A stretch of 41,009 nucleotides of DNA from an uncultured Spirochaetales bacterium (GTDB lineage Bacteria; Spirochaetota; Spirochaetia; Sphaerochaetales; Sphaerochaetaceae): NCBI GenBank assembly GCA_949289305.1, contig CASENB010000019.1:1-41009 (forward strand), written 5' to 3'. The notes beneath the pieces were generated by a model. It was given only the letters and a program-made list of their open reading frames with translations. It was not told where the DNA came from and did not search any database. Each line of letters begins with the position of its first letter. Position 1 is the first letter of the stretch. Below, piece by piece: positions 1 through 7,973 of this stretch. The translations under genes and the position numbers were made by a program.

Positions 1-12
1 ACGATCTGAACC

Positions 13-127
13 CCCTGGCGGCCATGGCTGGGTGGAAATACACGTTCCCATCCCGAACACGTAAGTAAAACGCCCATACGCCGATGGTACTGCGGCTCGT
101 CCGTGGGAGAGTAGGTAGCTGCCAGGG
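13..127 (+). rRNA. rrf: 5S ribosomal RNA, copy 1
   Basis: This is 5S rRNA of the large ribosomal subunit. The terminal helix pairs CCCTGGC (13-19) with GCCAGGG (121-127). The conserved core TTCCCATCCCGAACAC, the GAAGTAAAAC-like segment (here GTAAGTAAAAC) and CGCCGATGGTACTG are all present. Helix II pairs TGGGTG (29-34) with CGCCCA (71-76). A run of nine T follows almost directly (131-139), so the closing helix plus U-tract probably ends transcription. The gene starts close to the window edge, so whether a 23S gene precedes it cannot be seen. It converges with the broken activator gene on the other strand. Confidence 0.95.
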
Positions 128-170
128 CTCTTTTTTTTTATCCATAAACACTCCTTCCAGGGTGATTTTT

Positions 171-1325
171 TTATTCCTTTTGTTCTGTGTGATAGTCTAT
201 ATATCTATCTAAGAGTTGTCTTAGTGTTTTTATATTAGGAAGCCATTTTAAATGCATTAAGGCTTCTGGCCCTTCCATTGAACTAAGCGGTATGAGTTCT
301 TCTGGTATTTTTGCCATGGTATGATAGCATTCAACTTTTGAAAATAGTTCTCTGATATTTCCTGGCCAAGAATAATTAATAAATGGTTCATAGTCATCAA
401 TGGACTTTATCTTTATTTTTTTCTTTATTTCACATTCTTTTCGCTTTATGAGCGGAATGATATCGTCTTTTCTTTCCCTAAGCGGTGGAATTTCTATTTT
501 TACAATTCCTATTCGTGATAGCAGGTCTTCTCTTATATGAAGTTTTAATTCGTTAAAAGGAATTGATGAAGCTGTTATAAGTGTGAAATGTACTTTAATG
601 CTTGAATCGGCTCCGAGCGGTCTTAGATAACCTGTTTCTAATACTTCAAGAAGCATTGATTGAGCGTTCTTAGGCATGTAATGCAGTTCATCTAGAAATA
701 AGACTTTTCCATCAGCAGTTCTTCATAAACCTTTTCTTTCGTCCTGAGCCCCTGTAAATGCACCTTTCACATGGCCAAATAGAGTATCTTGCATAAGGTT
801 TTGATCTAAGACAGAACAGTTGAGGCTGATCAGTTCGCTTTCTTTTGCTAAATATGTTGCAAGAAGGCTTTTCCCTGATCCGATTTCTCCTGTGATATGG
901 ATGCTTACTTTTGCTTCAATTGCTTTATCGCAGACTTTCTTTAAATCCAACATCTTCTTGCTTGTTCCCCAGTAGAAAGGAGATCTTTTTTTATTTTTAG
1001 TTAGTTCAATATTCAGAATTTTTAATGCAAGAAAAAGGTTCTTAAAGTTAAAGATGCCAAGAACAACCGTATTTCTGATGTGTATTGGATTTTCTATCGC
1101 ATCGTTTAAAAAAGCAATTACGTATATGTTTCTTTTTGAAAGCTCATACTGCCAGTGCTCTGCCTCATCAAAGTCTTTTGTGATTATACAAATAGAATCA
1201 TTTTTTATAATCTTGATGTCCTCTTTATTACATATGTAAACAGGGGTCTTTTTGAAAACGGCAGAAATAGCGGTAGCTTTTACATTATCTCCTGCCTTAC
1301 TTAAAAAATACAAATCTTTAGTCAT
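171..1325 (-). pseudogene. Sigma-54-type AAA+ activator, interrupted by an in-frame TGA
   Basis: The two reading frames 1325-723 and 722-171 are in the same phase and join across one TGA (725-723), so this is a nonsense mutation and not a frameshift. The upstream part has about 110 N-terminal residues that I do not recognise, then a Walker A (GEIGSGKS) and the sigma-54 contact loop KGAFTGA. After the stop come Walker B (VLFLDELHYM), PPLRERKDD and WPGNIREL. The break lies in the stretch that usually reads like GLxxxADGGxLFLDE. The frame ends soon after the AAA+ domain (YIDYHTEQKE), so the usual C-terminal Fis-type helix-turn-helix is missing. I start at 1325, not 1331, because GGAGG (1336-1332) is six bases from that ATG. 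Readthrough is possible, but loss of function is more likely. Confidence 0.8.
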
Positions 1326-1350
1326 GCCCATCCTCCGTGCATAAAAAGTT

Positions 1351-1378
1351 GATATAAGCAGTTAGATGAAAATGACAA
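1351..1378 (-). promoter_or_regulatory. Candidate promoter of the broken activator gene
   Basis: On the minus strand TTGTCA (1378-1373) lies 16 bases before TATATC (1356-1351), about 25 bases upstream of the start codon at 1325. It is a plausible vegetative promoter; no experiment supports it. Confidence 0.4.
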
Positions 1379-1420
1379 TAAAAACTTTAACATCTGGCAA
1401 TAATGAAATCAAATAAAAAA

Positions 1421-1448
1421 TTGCGTTTTGTACGATATTTTTTATAAT
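1421..1448 (+). promoter_or_regulatory. Promoter of the aldose-epimerase/cupin pair, leaderless type
   Basis: TTGCGT (1421-1426) is followed after 16 bases by a perfect TATAAT (1443-1448). Six bases separate the -10 box from the ATG at 1455, so the predicted first transcribed base is at or next to the A of the start codon. There is no Shine-Dalgarno sequence. Confidence 0.6.
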
Positions 1449-1454
1449 TTATGT

Positions 1455-2288
1455 ATGGTTAGTATAAAAAAGGATGATTTAAAAGTTATATTTGATGAAA
1501 AGGACGGTCTTAGCGTACTATCTTTAACTTATAAGGGGAAGGAGTATGTATTTCTAGATGAGGAAAAAAGAAGGGAAGGAAGAACTTACGGAATTCCGAT
1601 TCTCTTTCCAACTCCAAACAGGGTTGAAAACAATTCATTCACCTTTAATGGAAAGAAAGTGCTTGCAGAGCGTCATGGCTTTCTGCGTCATATGGATCTC
1701 TCTGATTGCCTTGTCTCTGATGATAGGATAACAGCAGAAATAAACTTTAATATGAGTAATGAATATTTTCCTTATGATGCAAAACTTACACTTACATTAA
1801 GTGTTGAAAACAATAATCTTTCATGGATATTCAAAGTTGAAAATAAAGGAGATGAACAAATAGCATATGCAATAGCGCTTCATCCTTATTTTAAGAAAGA
1901 GGATGGAATGATGGCATCTATTAACACATCTAAAAGGGTTTGTCTTGATTCTGATTGCTATCCGACAGGAGAAACTCAGGATTGCGATAATATCGAAGGA
2001 TACGTATCTGATATAGACACCGATTCCCTGTTTTTAACAGATGGACCGATGATGGCAACTCTTGAATATAAAGAGACAAAGCTTATAATAAACACAAGTG
2101 ATGAGTTTAAGTTTGCTGTCCTTTATACTAGTCCCTCATGGCCATTTATTTGTGTAGAACCTCAGAGTTCCTTAACAAATGCCCATAATATGTATCAGAA
2201 AGGGTATGAGAAGCTTAGCTCGCTTATAATATTGAATAAGAAAGAGACGAAAGAGAGCAGGATCTCTTTTTGTTTTGAGGAGAAGTGA
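1455..2288 (+). CDS. Aldose 1-epimerase family protein (mutarotase-like)
   Basis: A 277-residue cytoplasmic protein of the galactose-mutarotase-like fold, which interconverts the alpha and beta anomers of free or phosphorylated sugars. Family signs are PILFPTPNR near residue 50, a conserved arginine/histidine segment (ERHGFLRH), and the internal ALHPYF motif that carries the catalytic histidine. The C-terminal CVEPQSS segment matches the region that normally holds the catalytic glutamate. The frame is open upstream to 1428, but I choose the ATG at 1455 because it lies six bases after a TATAAT box and the upstream extension is not family-like. The stop codon overlaps the next gene (ATGA), so the two are translationally coupled. 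The true sugar substrate cannot be told from sequence. Confidence 0.85.
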   Translation: MVSIKKDDLKVIFDEKDGLSVLSLTYKGKEYVFLDEEKRREGRTYGIPILFPTPNRVENNSFTFNGKKVLAERHGFLRHMDLSDCLVSDDRITAEINFNMSNEYFPYDAKLTLTLSVENNNLSWIFKVENKGDEQIAYAIALHPYFKKEDGMMASINTSKRVCLDSDCYPTGETQDCDNIEGYVSDIDTDSLFLTDGPMMATLEYKETKLIINTSDEFKFAVLYTSPSWPFICVEPQSSLTNAHNMYQKGYEKLSSLIILNKKETKESRISFCFEEK

Positions 2289-2626
2289 TGGAAGAATTTA
2301 AGAAGTTCTGTTATTCGGAAGAGACGGAAGAGCAAAATGCAGGAGAAGGGGTTACAAGAAAAGTTTTATCCTACAGCAATAATATAATGGTATGTGAGCT
2401 CCATTTTGAAAAAGGTTCGATCGGATCTATGCATACGCATGTACACGAACAGATTACATACGTCGTAAGCGGTAAGTTCGAGGTAACAGTTGATGGAGAA
2501 GTAGGAATATTAAAAGCAGGCGATACTGTTTATGAAAAAAGTAACGCTCTTCATGGAATGAAATGCCTTGAAGATGGCGTTATTATCGATGTGTTTTCTC
2601 CTAAAAGAGATGATTTTCTAAAATAG
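2288..2626 (+). CDS. Small cupin-domain protein
   Basis: A 112-residue single-domain cupin. The first cupin motif is clear: GSIGSMHTHVHEQITYVVSG, with the metal-ligand histidines (HTH) and a nearby glutamate. The second motif contains GDTVYEKSNALHGM with its histidine. Small cupins of this layout bind a divalent metal and act as sugar isomerases, dioxygenases or sensors, so the reaction is not assignable. The start is ATG at 2288, overlapping the TGA of the epimerase gene; GAGGAG lies at the right distance (2278-2283). The frame is open from a GTG at 2285, but the ATG fits better. The overlap with a sugar epimerase suggests a role in sugar handling; this is inference. Confidence 0.85.
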   Translation: MEEFKKFCYSEETEEQNAGEGVTRKVLSYSNNIMVCELHFEKGSIGSMHTHVHEQITYVVSGKFEVTVDGEVGILKAGDTVYEKSNALHGMKCLEDGVIIDVFSPKRDDFLK

Positions 2627-2628
2627 AG

Positions 2629-2655
2629 TTGACCAAGATCTAAAGATAGTATAAA
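2629..2655 (+). promoter_or_regulatory. Promoter of the solitary 5S rRNA gene
   Basis: TTGACC (2629-2634) lies 15 bases before TATAAA (2650-2655), or 17 before TAAATT (2652-2657). Transcription would start near 2662, a few bases before the mature 5S end at 2666. It partly abuts the end of the cupin gene. Confidence 0.6.
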
Positions 2656-2665
2656 TTCACATAGG

Positions 2666-2776
2666 CTGGTGGCAATAGCAGGACGGTCATACTCGTTCCC
2701 ATCCCGAACACGAAAGTAAAACGTCCTTACGCCGATGGTACTGCGGTTCGTCCGTGGGAGAGTAGGAAGCTGCCAG
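2666..2776 (+). rRNA. rrf: 5S ribosomal RNA, copy 2 (stand-alone)
   Basis: A second 5S rRNA of about 111 nt lying alone between protein genes, with no 16S or 23S beside it. The terminal helix pairs CTGGTGGC (2666-2673) with GCTGCCAG (2769-2776), followed by seven T (2777-2783). The core TTCCCATCCCGAACACG and CGCCGATGGTACTGCGG match copy 1 exactly. The 5' half differs, but helix II has co-varied: AGGACG (2680-2685) pairs with CGTCCT (2722-2727), where copy 1 pairs TGGGTG with CGCCCA. Base pairing is kept, so this looks like a working variant and not a decayed copy. It has its own promoter just upstream. Confidence 0.93.
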
Positions 2777-2802
2777 TTTTTTTATTATCTTAGCAAAGCA
2801 AA

Positions 2803-2831
2803 TTAACATAATTTCTTTCTTTTGCTAATAT
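2803..2831 (+). promoter_or_regulatory. Promoter of metN-metI, leaderless type
   Basis: TTAACA (2803-2808), 17 bases, then an extended -10 box TGcTAATAT (2823-2831). Six bases separate it from the metN ATG at 2838, predicting a leaderless transcript. No Shine-Dalgarno is present. Confidence 0.6.
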
Positions 2832-2837
2832 TTAGGT

Positions 2838-3845
2838 ATGGAAATCAAATTAAAACATCTTAGAAGAAATTACGGGGCTCTTCATGCGGTTGACGATGTC
2901 TCTTTGGATATTCCTTCTAATACGATATTTGGAATTATTGGGCGTTCTGGTGCTGGTAAAAGCACATTGGTCCGTCTTATTTCGATGCTTGAACGTCCTG
3001 ATGAAGGTGAAGTCTACTACGATGATAAAAGAGTTGACAATCTAGAAAAGAAAGAACTTATAGCGCAGAGAAGAAGAATTGGCATGATATTCCAGAATTT
3101 CAATCTCTTTTCGTCCCGAAATGCTGCAGAGAACATAGCATATCCTATGGAGATTTGCGGCCAGGAGAAAAAGGAGATAGATAAGAGAGTTGAGGAACTT
3201 CTAGATATCGTAGGTCTTAGCGGAAGGGGAAAGGCTCCTATATCTACTCTCTCCGGAGGACAAAAACAACGTGTTGCGATTGCACGTGCCTTAGCTGTTA
3301 ATCCTGACATATTATTCTGTGACGAGGCTACAAGCGCACTTGATCCTCAAACTACAAGGTCAATACTTTCTCTTTTAAAAGAGATTCAGAAGAAGATGAA
3401 TCTGACCGTCGTCATGATAACCCATCAGATGGAAGTAGTAAGGGATGCCTGCGATTATGTGGCTGTTTTGGATGCCGGGAGGATTGTCGAGCAGGGAAAG
3501 GTTGCAGACGTCTTTGCAAAGCCTCTTAGCTCCACAACTAAGGACTTTTTATCCAATTTGACAAACATGCATGAGTCTGTCGTGAGATGGTCTGAGTACG
3601 GTGGACATTTCACTCTTCGTTTCAGAGGCAGTAAGACTGATGCTCCGATAATATCGACAGTGTCGAATGAAACCGGTGCGATATTCAATATTAGGGCTGC
3701 AGGGGTTCAGAACGTTAACGATGAGGAAATTGGAATCATTGTTTGCGATATCGGTCCGGATAAAGACAAACAGGAACTAGCTATAGCATCCTTAAGAGAT
3801 AAGGGAATAATTGTAGAGGAGGAAGGAAATGGACAGAATGCTTAG
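2838..3845 (+). CDS. metN: Methionine ABC transporter ATP-binding protein MetN
   Basis: The 335-residue ATPase of the MetNIQ importer, acting at the cytoplasmic face of the inner membrane to drive uptake of methionine. In order: Walker A GRSGAGKST near residue 38, Q-loop FQNFNLF, signature LSGGQKQR, Walker B ILFCDEATSALD, and H-loop ITHQ. The last roughly 90 residues form the NIL/ACT-like regulatory domain typical of MetN, which binds methionine and inhibits transport when the cell is replete. It overlaps metI by 17 bases, so the two are coupled. The start follows an extended -10 box by six bases with no Shine-Dalgarno. MetQ is encoded 4 kb downstream behind a separate promoter. Confidence 0.95.
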   Translation: MEIKLKHLRRNYGALHAVDDVSLDIPSNTIFGIIGRSGAGKSTLVRLISMLERPDEGEVYYDDKRVDNLEKKELIAQRRRIGMIFQNFNLFSSRNAAENIAYPMEICGQEKKEIDKRVEELLDIVGLSGRGKAPISTLSGGQKQRVAIARALAVNPDILFCDEATSALDPQTTRSILSLLKEIQKKMNLTVVMITHQMEVVRDACDYVAVLDAGRIVEQGKVADVFAKPLSSTTKDFLSNLTNMHESVVRWSEYGGHFTLRFRGSKTDAPIISTVSNETGAIFNIRAAGVQNVNDEEIGIIVCDIGPDKDKQELAIASLRDKGIIVEEEGNGQNA

Positions 3846-4491
3846 CATTGTCTTCACATCGACTTTGGAGACGCTTGAGATGGTTGTTTTCTCTACGATA
3901 TTTTCTGTTGTAATAGGGCTTCCTCTTGGCATTATTCTTCAGATAACGGATTCTGAAGAGCATGGCGGACTTAAGCCTATGCCAGTTGTTAACCAGATAT
4001 TATCAAGGATCGTAAATATATTGAGGAGTTTTCCTTTTATCATATTGATAATACTTTTGATGCCTCTTTCAAGATTGATTCTTGGAACTGCAATCGGAAC
4101 CGAGGCTACTATCGTACCGCTATCTATTGCCGCAGCGCCTTTTGTTGCGAGAATAGTAGAGTCTGCTTTAAAAGAGATAGATCCAGGGGTTATTCAGGCT
4201 GCAAGAGCAATGGGATCTACTAATTTTCAGATAATTGTAAAAGTAATGATTCCTGAGTCCATGCCGTCTTTAGTTTCTGGCATAACGCTTACCGTCATCA
4301 ATTTGATTGGCTACTCTGCAATGGCTGGAGCTCTTGGTGGAGGAGGCCTTGGAGATCTTGCGATCCGATACGGCTATCAGAGATTCAATCCATCCTATAT
4401 GGTTGCGGCAGTCGTCGTCATCTTGATAATGGTAGAATTAATTCAGGTCATTGGAAACAAAATAAGCAATCACCTCATTGCAAAGAGGTAA
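3829..4491 (+). CDS. metI: Methionine ABC transporter permease MetI
   Basis: A 220-residue inner-membrane permease that forms the substrate channel with a second MetI copy and two MetN. Five to six hydrophobic helices are visible, starting with STLETLEMVVFSTIF. The cytoplasmic coupling loop has the EAA-type motif: ALKEIDPGVIQAARAMGS near residues 115-133, followed by the family segment GALGGGGLGDLAIRYGYQRF near the C-terminus. The ATG at 3829 has GGAAGG seven bases upstream, and its frame overlaps the 3' end of metN. Length matches the family (about 217-230). Only two bases separate its stop from the next gene, a diguanylate cyclase, so they are probably co-transcribed. Confidence 0.95.
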   Translation: MDRMLSIVFTSTLETLEMVVFSTIFSVVIGLPLGIILQITDSEEHGGLKPMPVVNQILSRIVNILRSFPFIILIILLMPLSRLILGTAIGTEATIVPLSIAAAPFVARIVESALKEIDPGVIQAARAMGSTNFQIIVKVMIPESMPSLVSGITLTVINLIGYSAMAGALGGGGLGDLAIRYGYQRFNPSYMVAAVVVILIMVELIQVIGNKISNHLIAKR

Positions 4492-4493
4492 AA

Positions 4494-6101
4494 ATGGTTA
4501 AAACAAGGAAATGTATTTTGCGCATTTCATTTATTATTTGTGCTGCTTTTATAGTACTTTTCCCTGTTTTTGAGTTTTCTTTATCAGGGTATAGAGATCC
4601 ATTTGATGTGCAAATTGCACCTTTAGATGTAGATTATAAGGTATATGCAGACGACGATTTGGAATCTCTAACCCTTCCTTTTTCATTTTTTCAAGCAGAT
4701 AAATCTTATAGACTTTCTTTTACGATGCCCAAGATCGTAAATGGCGAGTCTCTTTCGTTGATTCTTCGTGCTATGGGAGTCGAAGTTTTCGTAGATGGCA
4801 TACAGATCTACGATTATAAATATCCTCAAAGATTTAACTATCCACTGCTCAGGATGTATCATAATATATCTTTGGATTCTTCATATTCAAATAAGAGTGT
4901 CGATATTTTTTATTATCCTTCCTATCCGTTTTTTCATACGATCACAGCACCTTTCTTAGATCAATCAGGGGTAATAAGCTACAATATTTTTTCCCCATAT
5001 CGTTATGCTTTTATTCTTTTTATAATACTGTTCTTTTCCGGCTGCATCTCTTTAATAATTTCATTCTTCGTGAAAAAGAGTAGTTGCAAAAACTTATTAT
5101 TGTTCGCTTTTTTAGACCTTGCTGTTGTTTTTTCTCTCTTCTTTTCGATGCTGTTAAGCCAAATTATAGTTAAAAATCCAGCAATCTCTTTTTTGCTATC
5201 TAATTTCTTCAAATCATTGATCTCCGTTCTTTTTCTATCTTTACTTAGATCTGTCTTTAAAACAGTCGATGCATTCTCTCTAAGATCCAAACTAGTAAAA
5301 TTGTCTTTTTTGATAGTACTGTGTTTTCCTTTTTTTCTTGTATTAGCCTTATTGGGCGTTCCTTTCTCTTATATAACACTAGTCTTAGATCCTCTTTTAA
5401 TAGTTTTCTTTGCATCTGTGTTTGTAATTCTTATTAGACGTAAAGAGAGGAGGGGCTATATTTTTTCCTCTATGGCCTCATTGCTATTGGTTGCTTTTGC
5501 TCTTAACTTCACTTCATTGATGTCCCCATATTACAATAGTCATTTTGATGCTATTAATATCGTTTTAGCGTCTTTTGCTCTATTTATTGCCATTATAGAG
5601 GCCGCAATAAGTTTCAGTGAATCTAATGAGATGATAGTAAAAGTCGATACATTAATTAAAAAGAGTTATTTTGACGTTTTAACAGGACTCGGAAACTTTA
5701 ATGCTTTCACTTATTTCATGAATGATTTAGATGGTGTTGGAAGATCTTATTATGTTGCGTTTTTTGATCTAGACAGGCTTAAAAATATTAATGACAATTT
5801 GGGACACGAAAGCGGGGACGCAATAATAAAAGCATTTTCAGACGTAATGAAAGATAATGTAAATGAAGATGCAAAAGCTTTCCGTCTTGGAGGGGATGAG
5901 TTTCTTCTACTGACTCTCGAAGAATATAATGAAGGATCTAAAGCTGAAGTCATAGCGAATTCTTATTTTGAAAGAACTGGAGAGAGTGTAAGTTATTCAG
6001 ATGGAACTTTTTTCATAAGAAGCAAAGAAGATATGAAAGAAGTCCTTTATGACTTAGATGGTGAGATGCTTGAAAAGAAGAGGAAAAGGGATGAAAAATA
6101 A
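4494..6101 (+). CDS. 7TM membrane diguanylate cyclase (GGDEF), first of tandem pair
   Basis: A 535-residue protein predicted to make cyclic di-GMP. Layout: N-terminal membrane anchor (residues 9-30), an extracytoplasmic beta-rich domain of roughly 30-155 with a GVEVFVDGIQIYDY-like segment (7TMR-DISM extracellular type), about seven membrane helices between 165 and 370, then a GGDEF domain. Catalytic residues look complete: FDLDRLKNIND near residue 425 and GGDEF at 466-470. The RxxD inhibitory site before GGDEF is absent, so product inhibition there is not expected. The end of the domain is degenerate compared with the usual LxxADxALYxAK. AGAGG precedes the ATG. It sits two bases after metI, so a link to methionine uptake is suggested by position only. 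The ligand is unknown. Confidence 0.85.
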   Translation: MVKTRKCILRISFIICAAFIVLFPVFEFSLSGYRDPFDVQIAPLDVDYKVYADDDLESLTLPFSFFQADKSYRLSFTMPKIVNGESLSLILRAMGVEVFVDGIQIYDYKYPQRFNYPLLRMYHNISLDSSYSNKSVDIFYYPSYPFFHTITAPFLDQSGVISYNIFSPYRYAFILFIILFFSGCISLIISFFVKKSSCKNLLLFAFLDLAVVFSLFFSMLLSQIIVKNPAISFLLSNFFKSLISVLFLSLLRSVFKTVDAFSLRSKLVKLSFLIVLCFPFFLVLALLGVPFSYITLVLDPLLIVFFASVFVILIRRKERRGYIFSSMASLLLVAFALNFTSLMSPYYNSHFDAINIVLASFALFIAIIEAAISFSESNEMIVKVDTLIKKSYFDVLTGLGNFNAFTYFMNDLDGVGRSYYVAFFDLDRLKNINDNLGHESGDAIIKAFSDVMKDNVNEDAKAFRLGGDEFLLLTLEEYNEGSKAEVIANSYFERTGESVSYSDGTFFIRSKEDMKEVLYDLDGEMLEKKRKRDEK

Positions 6102-7725
6102 TAGGATTATTGCTGTTTTTGCTCTAACGCTGTCAATCTCTTTTATTTTGTTGGTCTTTTTCTCTTTTTTGTTCTCTTCTTTCGGATTCTTAGATTCTGT
6201 AAGCCATAGGCCTTTTAAAACAGGTGTAAAAGTGAGTGTGAATGTTGACGGATTTGAAATGGGGGTGTTTGACGATCCCATATATCTTGGCCCTTTAGAG
6301 CCCTTTTCTCATGTTACATACACTTTTACTATTCCTGAAGATTTGCCAGATGGAGATTCCTTAAGTTTTAGAAAAGGGTTCTCAAAATTCGATGTATATA
6401 TAGATGATGAACTCGTCTACCAGTATTATGAAAACGGAAGGGAGAGCGGGCGCCCTGACTATGGATATGGAACATATTTCTTTATTCCTTTAGAGGAGGG
6501 AATGGACGGAAAGAGTGTAAGGATAGAAGCTATAGAACAGGCGGCAGTTGAGGGCGTGAATCTTTCTAATATAAAATTTGGGGACTCTGCAGCTCTAAGG
6601 TTGAAATATCTTTGGACGGAAATTGATCCTATCCTTATTGCAGCCTTCTTAATCTTTATGTCGTTAATTACTCTGATAGTATCATTCTTTGCAAGTGAAA
6701 AAGAGACGAAAAAGAGCTTGCTTTCTACATCTATATTAGTTGTTATTATTTCCCTATGGCTTTTTTCTCAGTCAAGGTCAAGGCAGTTCTTTTTAACTAA
6801 TACCGTTCTTCCATCTTCTCTTTCTGCTTTTTCAATGTATTTCCTACCTAGGGCGATCTATAATTATTTCATATCTAATTTCCCCTTGTCCGGAGATAAG
6901 AAAGCGACATTTTTCAGCTATTCGTCCTTATTGTTAATCGCACTTTATTTTCTTATTGGTTTGTTGTCGTTTATTGGAATTTATAGCTATGCAGAGGCTC
7001 TTAGAGTGGCAACTACTTATATAATTGTATATTTTGTGTCTTTAGCCACCTATGTATTTTTCGAGTTCTTCATTAAGAAAGAAAAGGTAGGCTTATTCCT
7101 GCTGATAATATCTTTTATAGTGTTATCTGCTTTAGCAGAGTGGGGCCTTTTGATGGCAGGGACTAATATAAGGGGATCTATCCTTCTTGAAGTTCTTGCA
7201 ATCTCTATGGTTTTAGTTCTCTTTAAATCATTGTATCTTTATGTGTTGGAAACTCAGGAAATGAAAATTAAAGAGGAACTTTCAGATCTTGCATATAAAG
7301 ATGGTCTGACAGGTCTAAATAACAGGCAAAGTTATGAGAAGATAATAAACTCTACATGGCGTGGAGGACGATTTGTCGATGTATATATGATCGACGTCAA
7401 CAAACTGAAAGAGATTAATGATCATGACGGCCATATGGAAGGAAATCGCGTTTTAATGTGCGTGGCAAATACCATAAGCAGTACTTTTCCATATTTTAAG
7501 CAAAAAAGATTTAGAACCGGGGGTGACGAGTTTGTCGTAATGAGTCCTTCAAGACTTGGACTTTATCATGATGAGGCGATAAGAAACATTAGATATGAAC
7601 TTGAAAAAGAAGGTCTTTTCGACATCGTTTCGATAGGGTATTACAAGGCAGATACAAGATTTATTAAGCTTAAAGATGCAGTTGCTCTAGCAGACAGAAT
7701 GATGTATGAGGATAAGAAAAAATAG
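6091..7725 (+). CDS. 7TM membrane diguanylate cyclase (GGDEF), second of tandem pair
   Basis: A 544-residue paralogue of the preceding gene with the same plan: N-terminal membrane helix, extracytoplasmic DISM-like beta domain (FDVYIDDELVYQYYENG), a seven-helix membrane block, and a cytoplasmic GGDEF domain. Active-site features are present: YMIDVNKLKEINDHDGH and RTGGDEF (GGDEF at 477-481). The C-terminal LADRMMYEDKKK is the normal end of a GGDEF domain. No RxxD inhibitory site is visible. I start at the ATG at 6091, which follows AGAGG/AAGGG and matches the N-terminal membrane helix; the frame is open from 6058 but that extension is charged. It overlaps the upstream gene by 11 bases. The low identity between the two sensors suggests different signals. 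Confidence 0.85.
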   Translation: MKNNRIIAVFALTLSISFILLVFFSFLFSSFGFLDSVSHRPFKTGVKVSVNVDGFEMGVFDDPIYLGPLEPFSHVTYTFTIPEDLPDGDSLSFRKGFSKFDVYIDDELVYQYYENGRESGRPDYGYGTYFFIPLEEGMDGKSVRIEAIEQAAVEGVNLSNIKFGDSAALRLKYLWTEIDPILIAAFLIFMSLITLIVSFFASEKETKKSLLSTSILVVIISLWLFSQSRSRQFFLTNTVLPSSLSAFSMYFLPRAIYNYFISNFPLSGDKKATFFSYSSLLLIALYFLIGLLSFIGIYSYAEALRVATTYIIVYFVSLATYVFFEFFIKKEKVGLFLLIISFIVLSALAEWGLLMAGTNIRGSILLEVLAISMVLVLFKSLYLYVLETQEMKIKEELSDLAYKDGLTGLNNRQSYEKIINSTWRGGRFVDVYMIDVNKLKEINDHDGHMEGNRVLMCVANTISSTFPYFKQKRFRTGGDEFVVMSPSRLGLYHDEAIRNIRYELEKEGLFDIVSIGYYKADTRFIKLKDAVALADRMMYEDKKK

Positions 7726-7755
7726 AAAATTTATCTTAAAATGGAATTCTTTTTA

Positions 7756-7784
7756 TTGAACAAGAGATAAAATTTAGCTATATT
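7756..7784 (+). promoter_or_regulatory. Promoter of the metQ leader and metQ
   Basis: TTGAAC (7756-7761), 17 bases, TATATT (7779-7784). Transcription would start near 7791, about 23 bases before the leader-peptide ATG. This gives metQ a promoter separate from metNI and makes the leader peptide the first reading frame on the message. Confidence 0.65.
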
Positions 7785-7813
7785 GGACACATCTTAACAG
7801 AAAGGAGAGGAAA

Positions 7814-7876
7814 ATGATAACAATTACATTCATTAACATGTTCGCACTCTCCATGATGATGCCCGTTAGGGCATAA
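7814..7876 (+). CDS. Met-rich leader peptide upstream of metQ (20 aa)
   Basis: A 20-residue frame, MITITFINMFALSMMMPVRA, with an excellent ribosome site (AAGGAGAGG, 7802-7810, three bases plus ATG). Five of 20 residues are methionine, three of them consecutive (codons 14-16, 7853-7861). It is the first frame after the promoter and precedes metQ, a methionine transport gene, which is the pattern of amino-acid leader peptides such as TrpL and HisL. It has no signal of being a functional protein. I infer that it senses methionyl-tRNA by ribosome stalling. The ribosome site is duplicated exactly in front of metQ. No published description is claimed. Confidence 0.65.
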   Translation: MITITFINMFALSMMMPVRA

Positions 7877-7969
7877 TATTCTATTTATTTAAATCAATCA
7901 CATCTTTAATTTAAAAATTTTGAAAATGATAGGAATTTTCTATCTGAATAATAATTTTGATAAGGAGAG
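7847..7969 (+). promoter_or_regulatory. Candidate methionine-responsive attenuator of metQ
   Basis: CTCTCC (7847-7852), inside the leader peptide and immediately before its three Met codons, is complementary to GGAGAG of the metQ ribosome site (7964-7969) and of the leader's own site (7804-7809). A hairpin ATGCCC-gtta-GGGCAT (7859-7864/7869-7874) overlaps the third Met codon and the stop, followed by an A/T-rich stretch. A ribosome stalled at the Met codons would cover CTCTCC and the hairpin's 5' arm; one that reaches the stop would leave CTCTCC free. The pairing is only six base pairs, so the mechanism is inference. Confidence 0.45.
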
Positions 7970-7973
7970 GAAA

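Noticed and set aside
171..677. Separate small gene beginning at MPKNAQS
   Set aside because: It is in the same phase as the upstream frame, starts in the middle of a Walker B motif, and has no ribosome site; it is the second half of the broken activator.
7726..7973. SAM riboswitch or T-box upstream of metQ
   Set aside because: The A/T-rich sequence has none of the SAM-I stems or kink-turn motifs and no T-box sequence (GGGTGG...); the short Met-rich frame is a better explanation.
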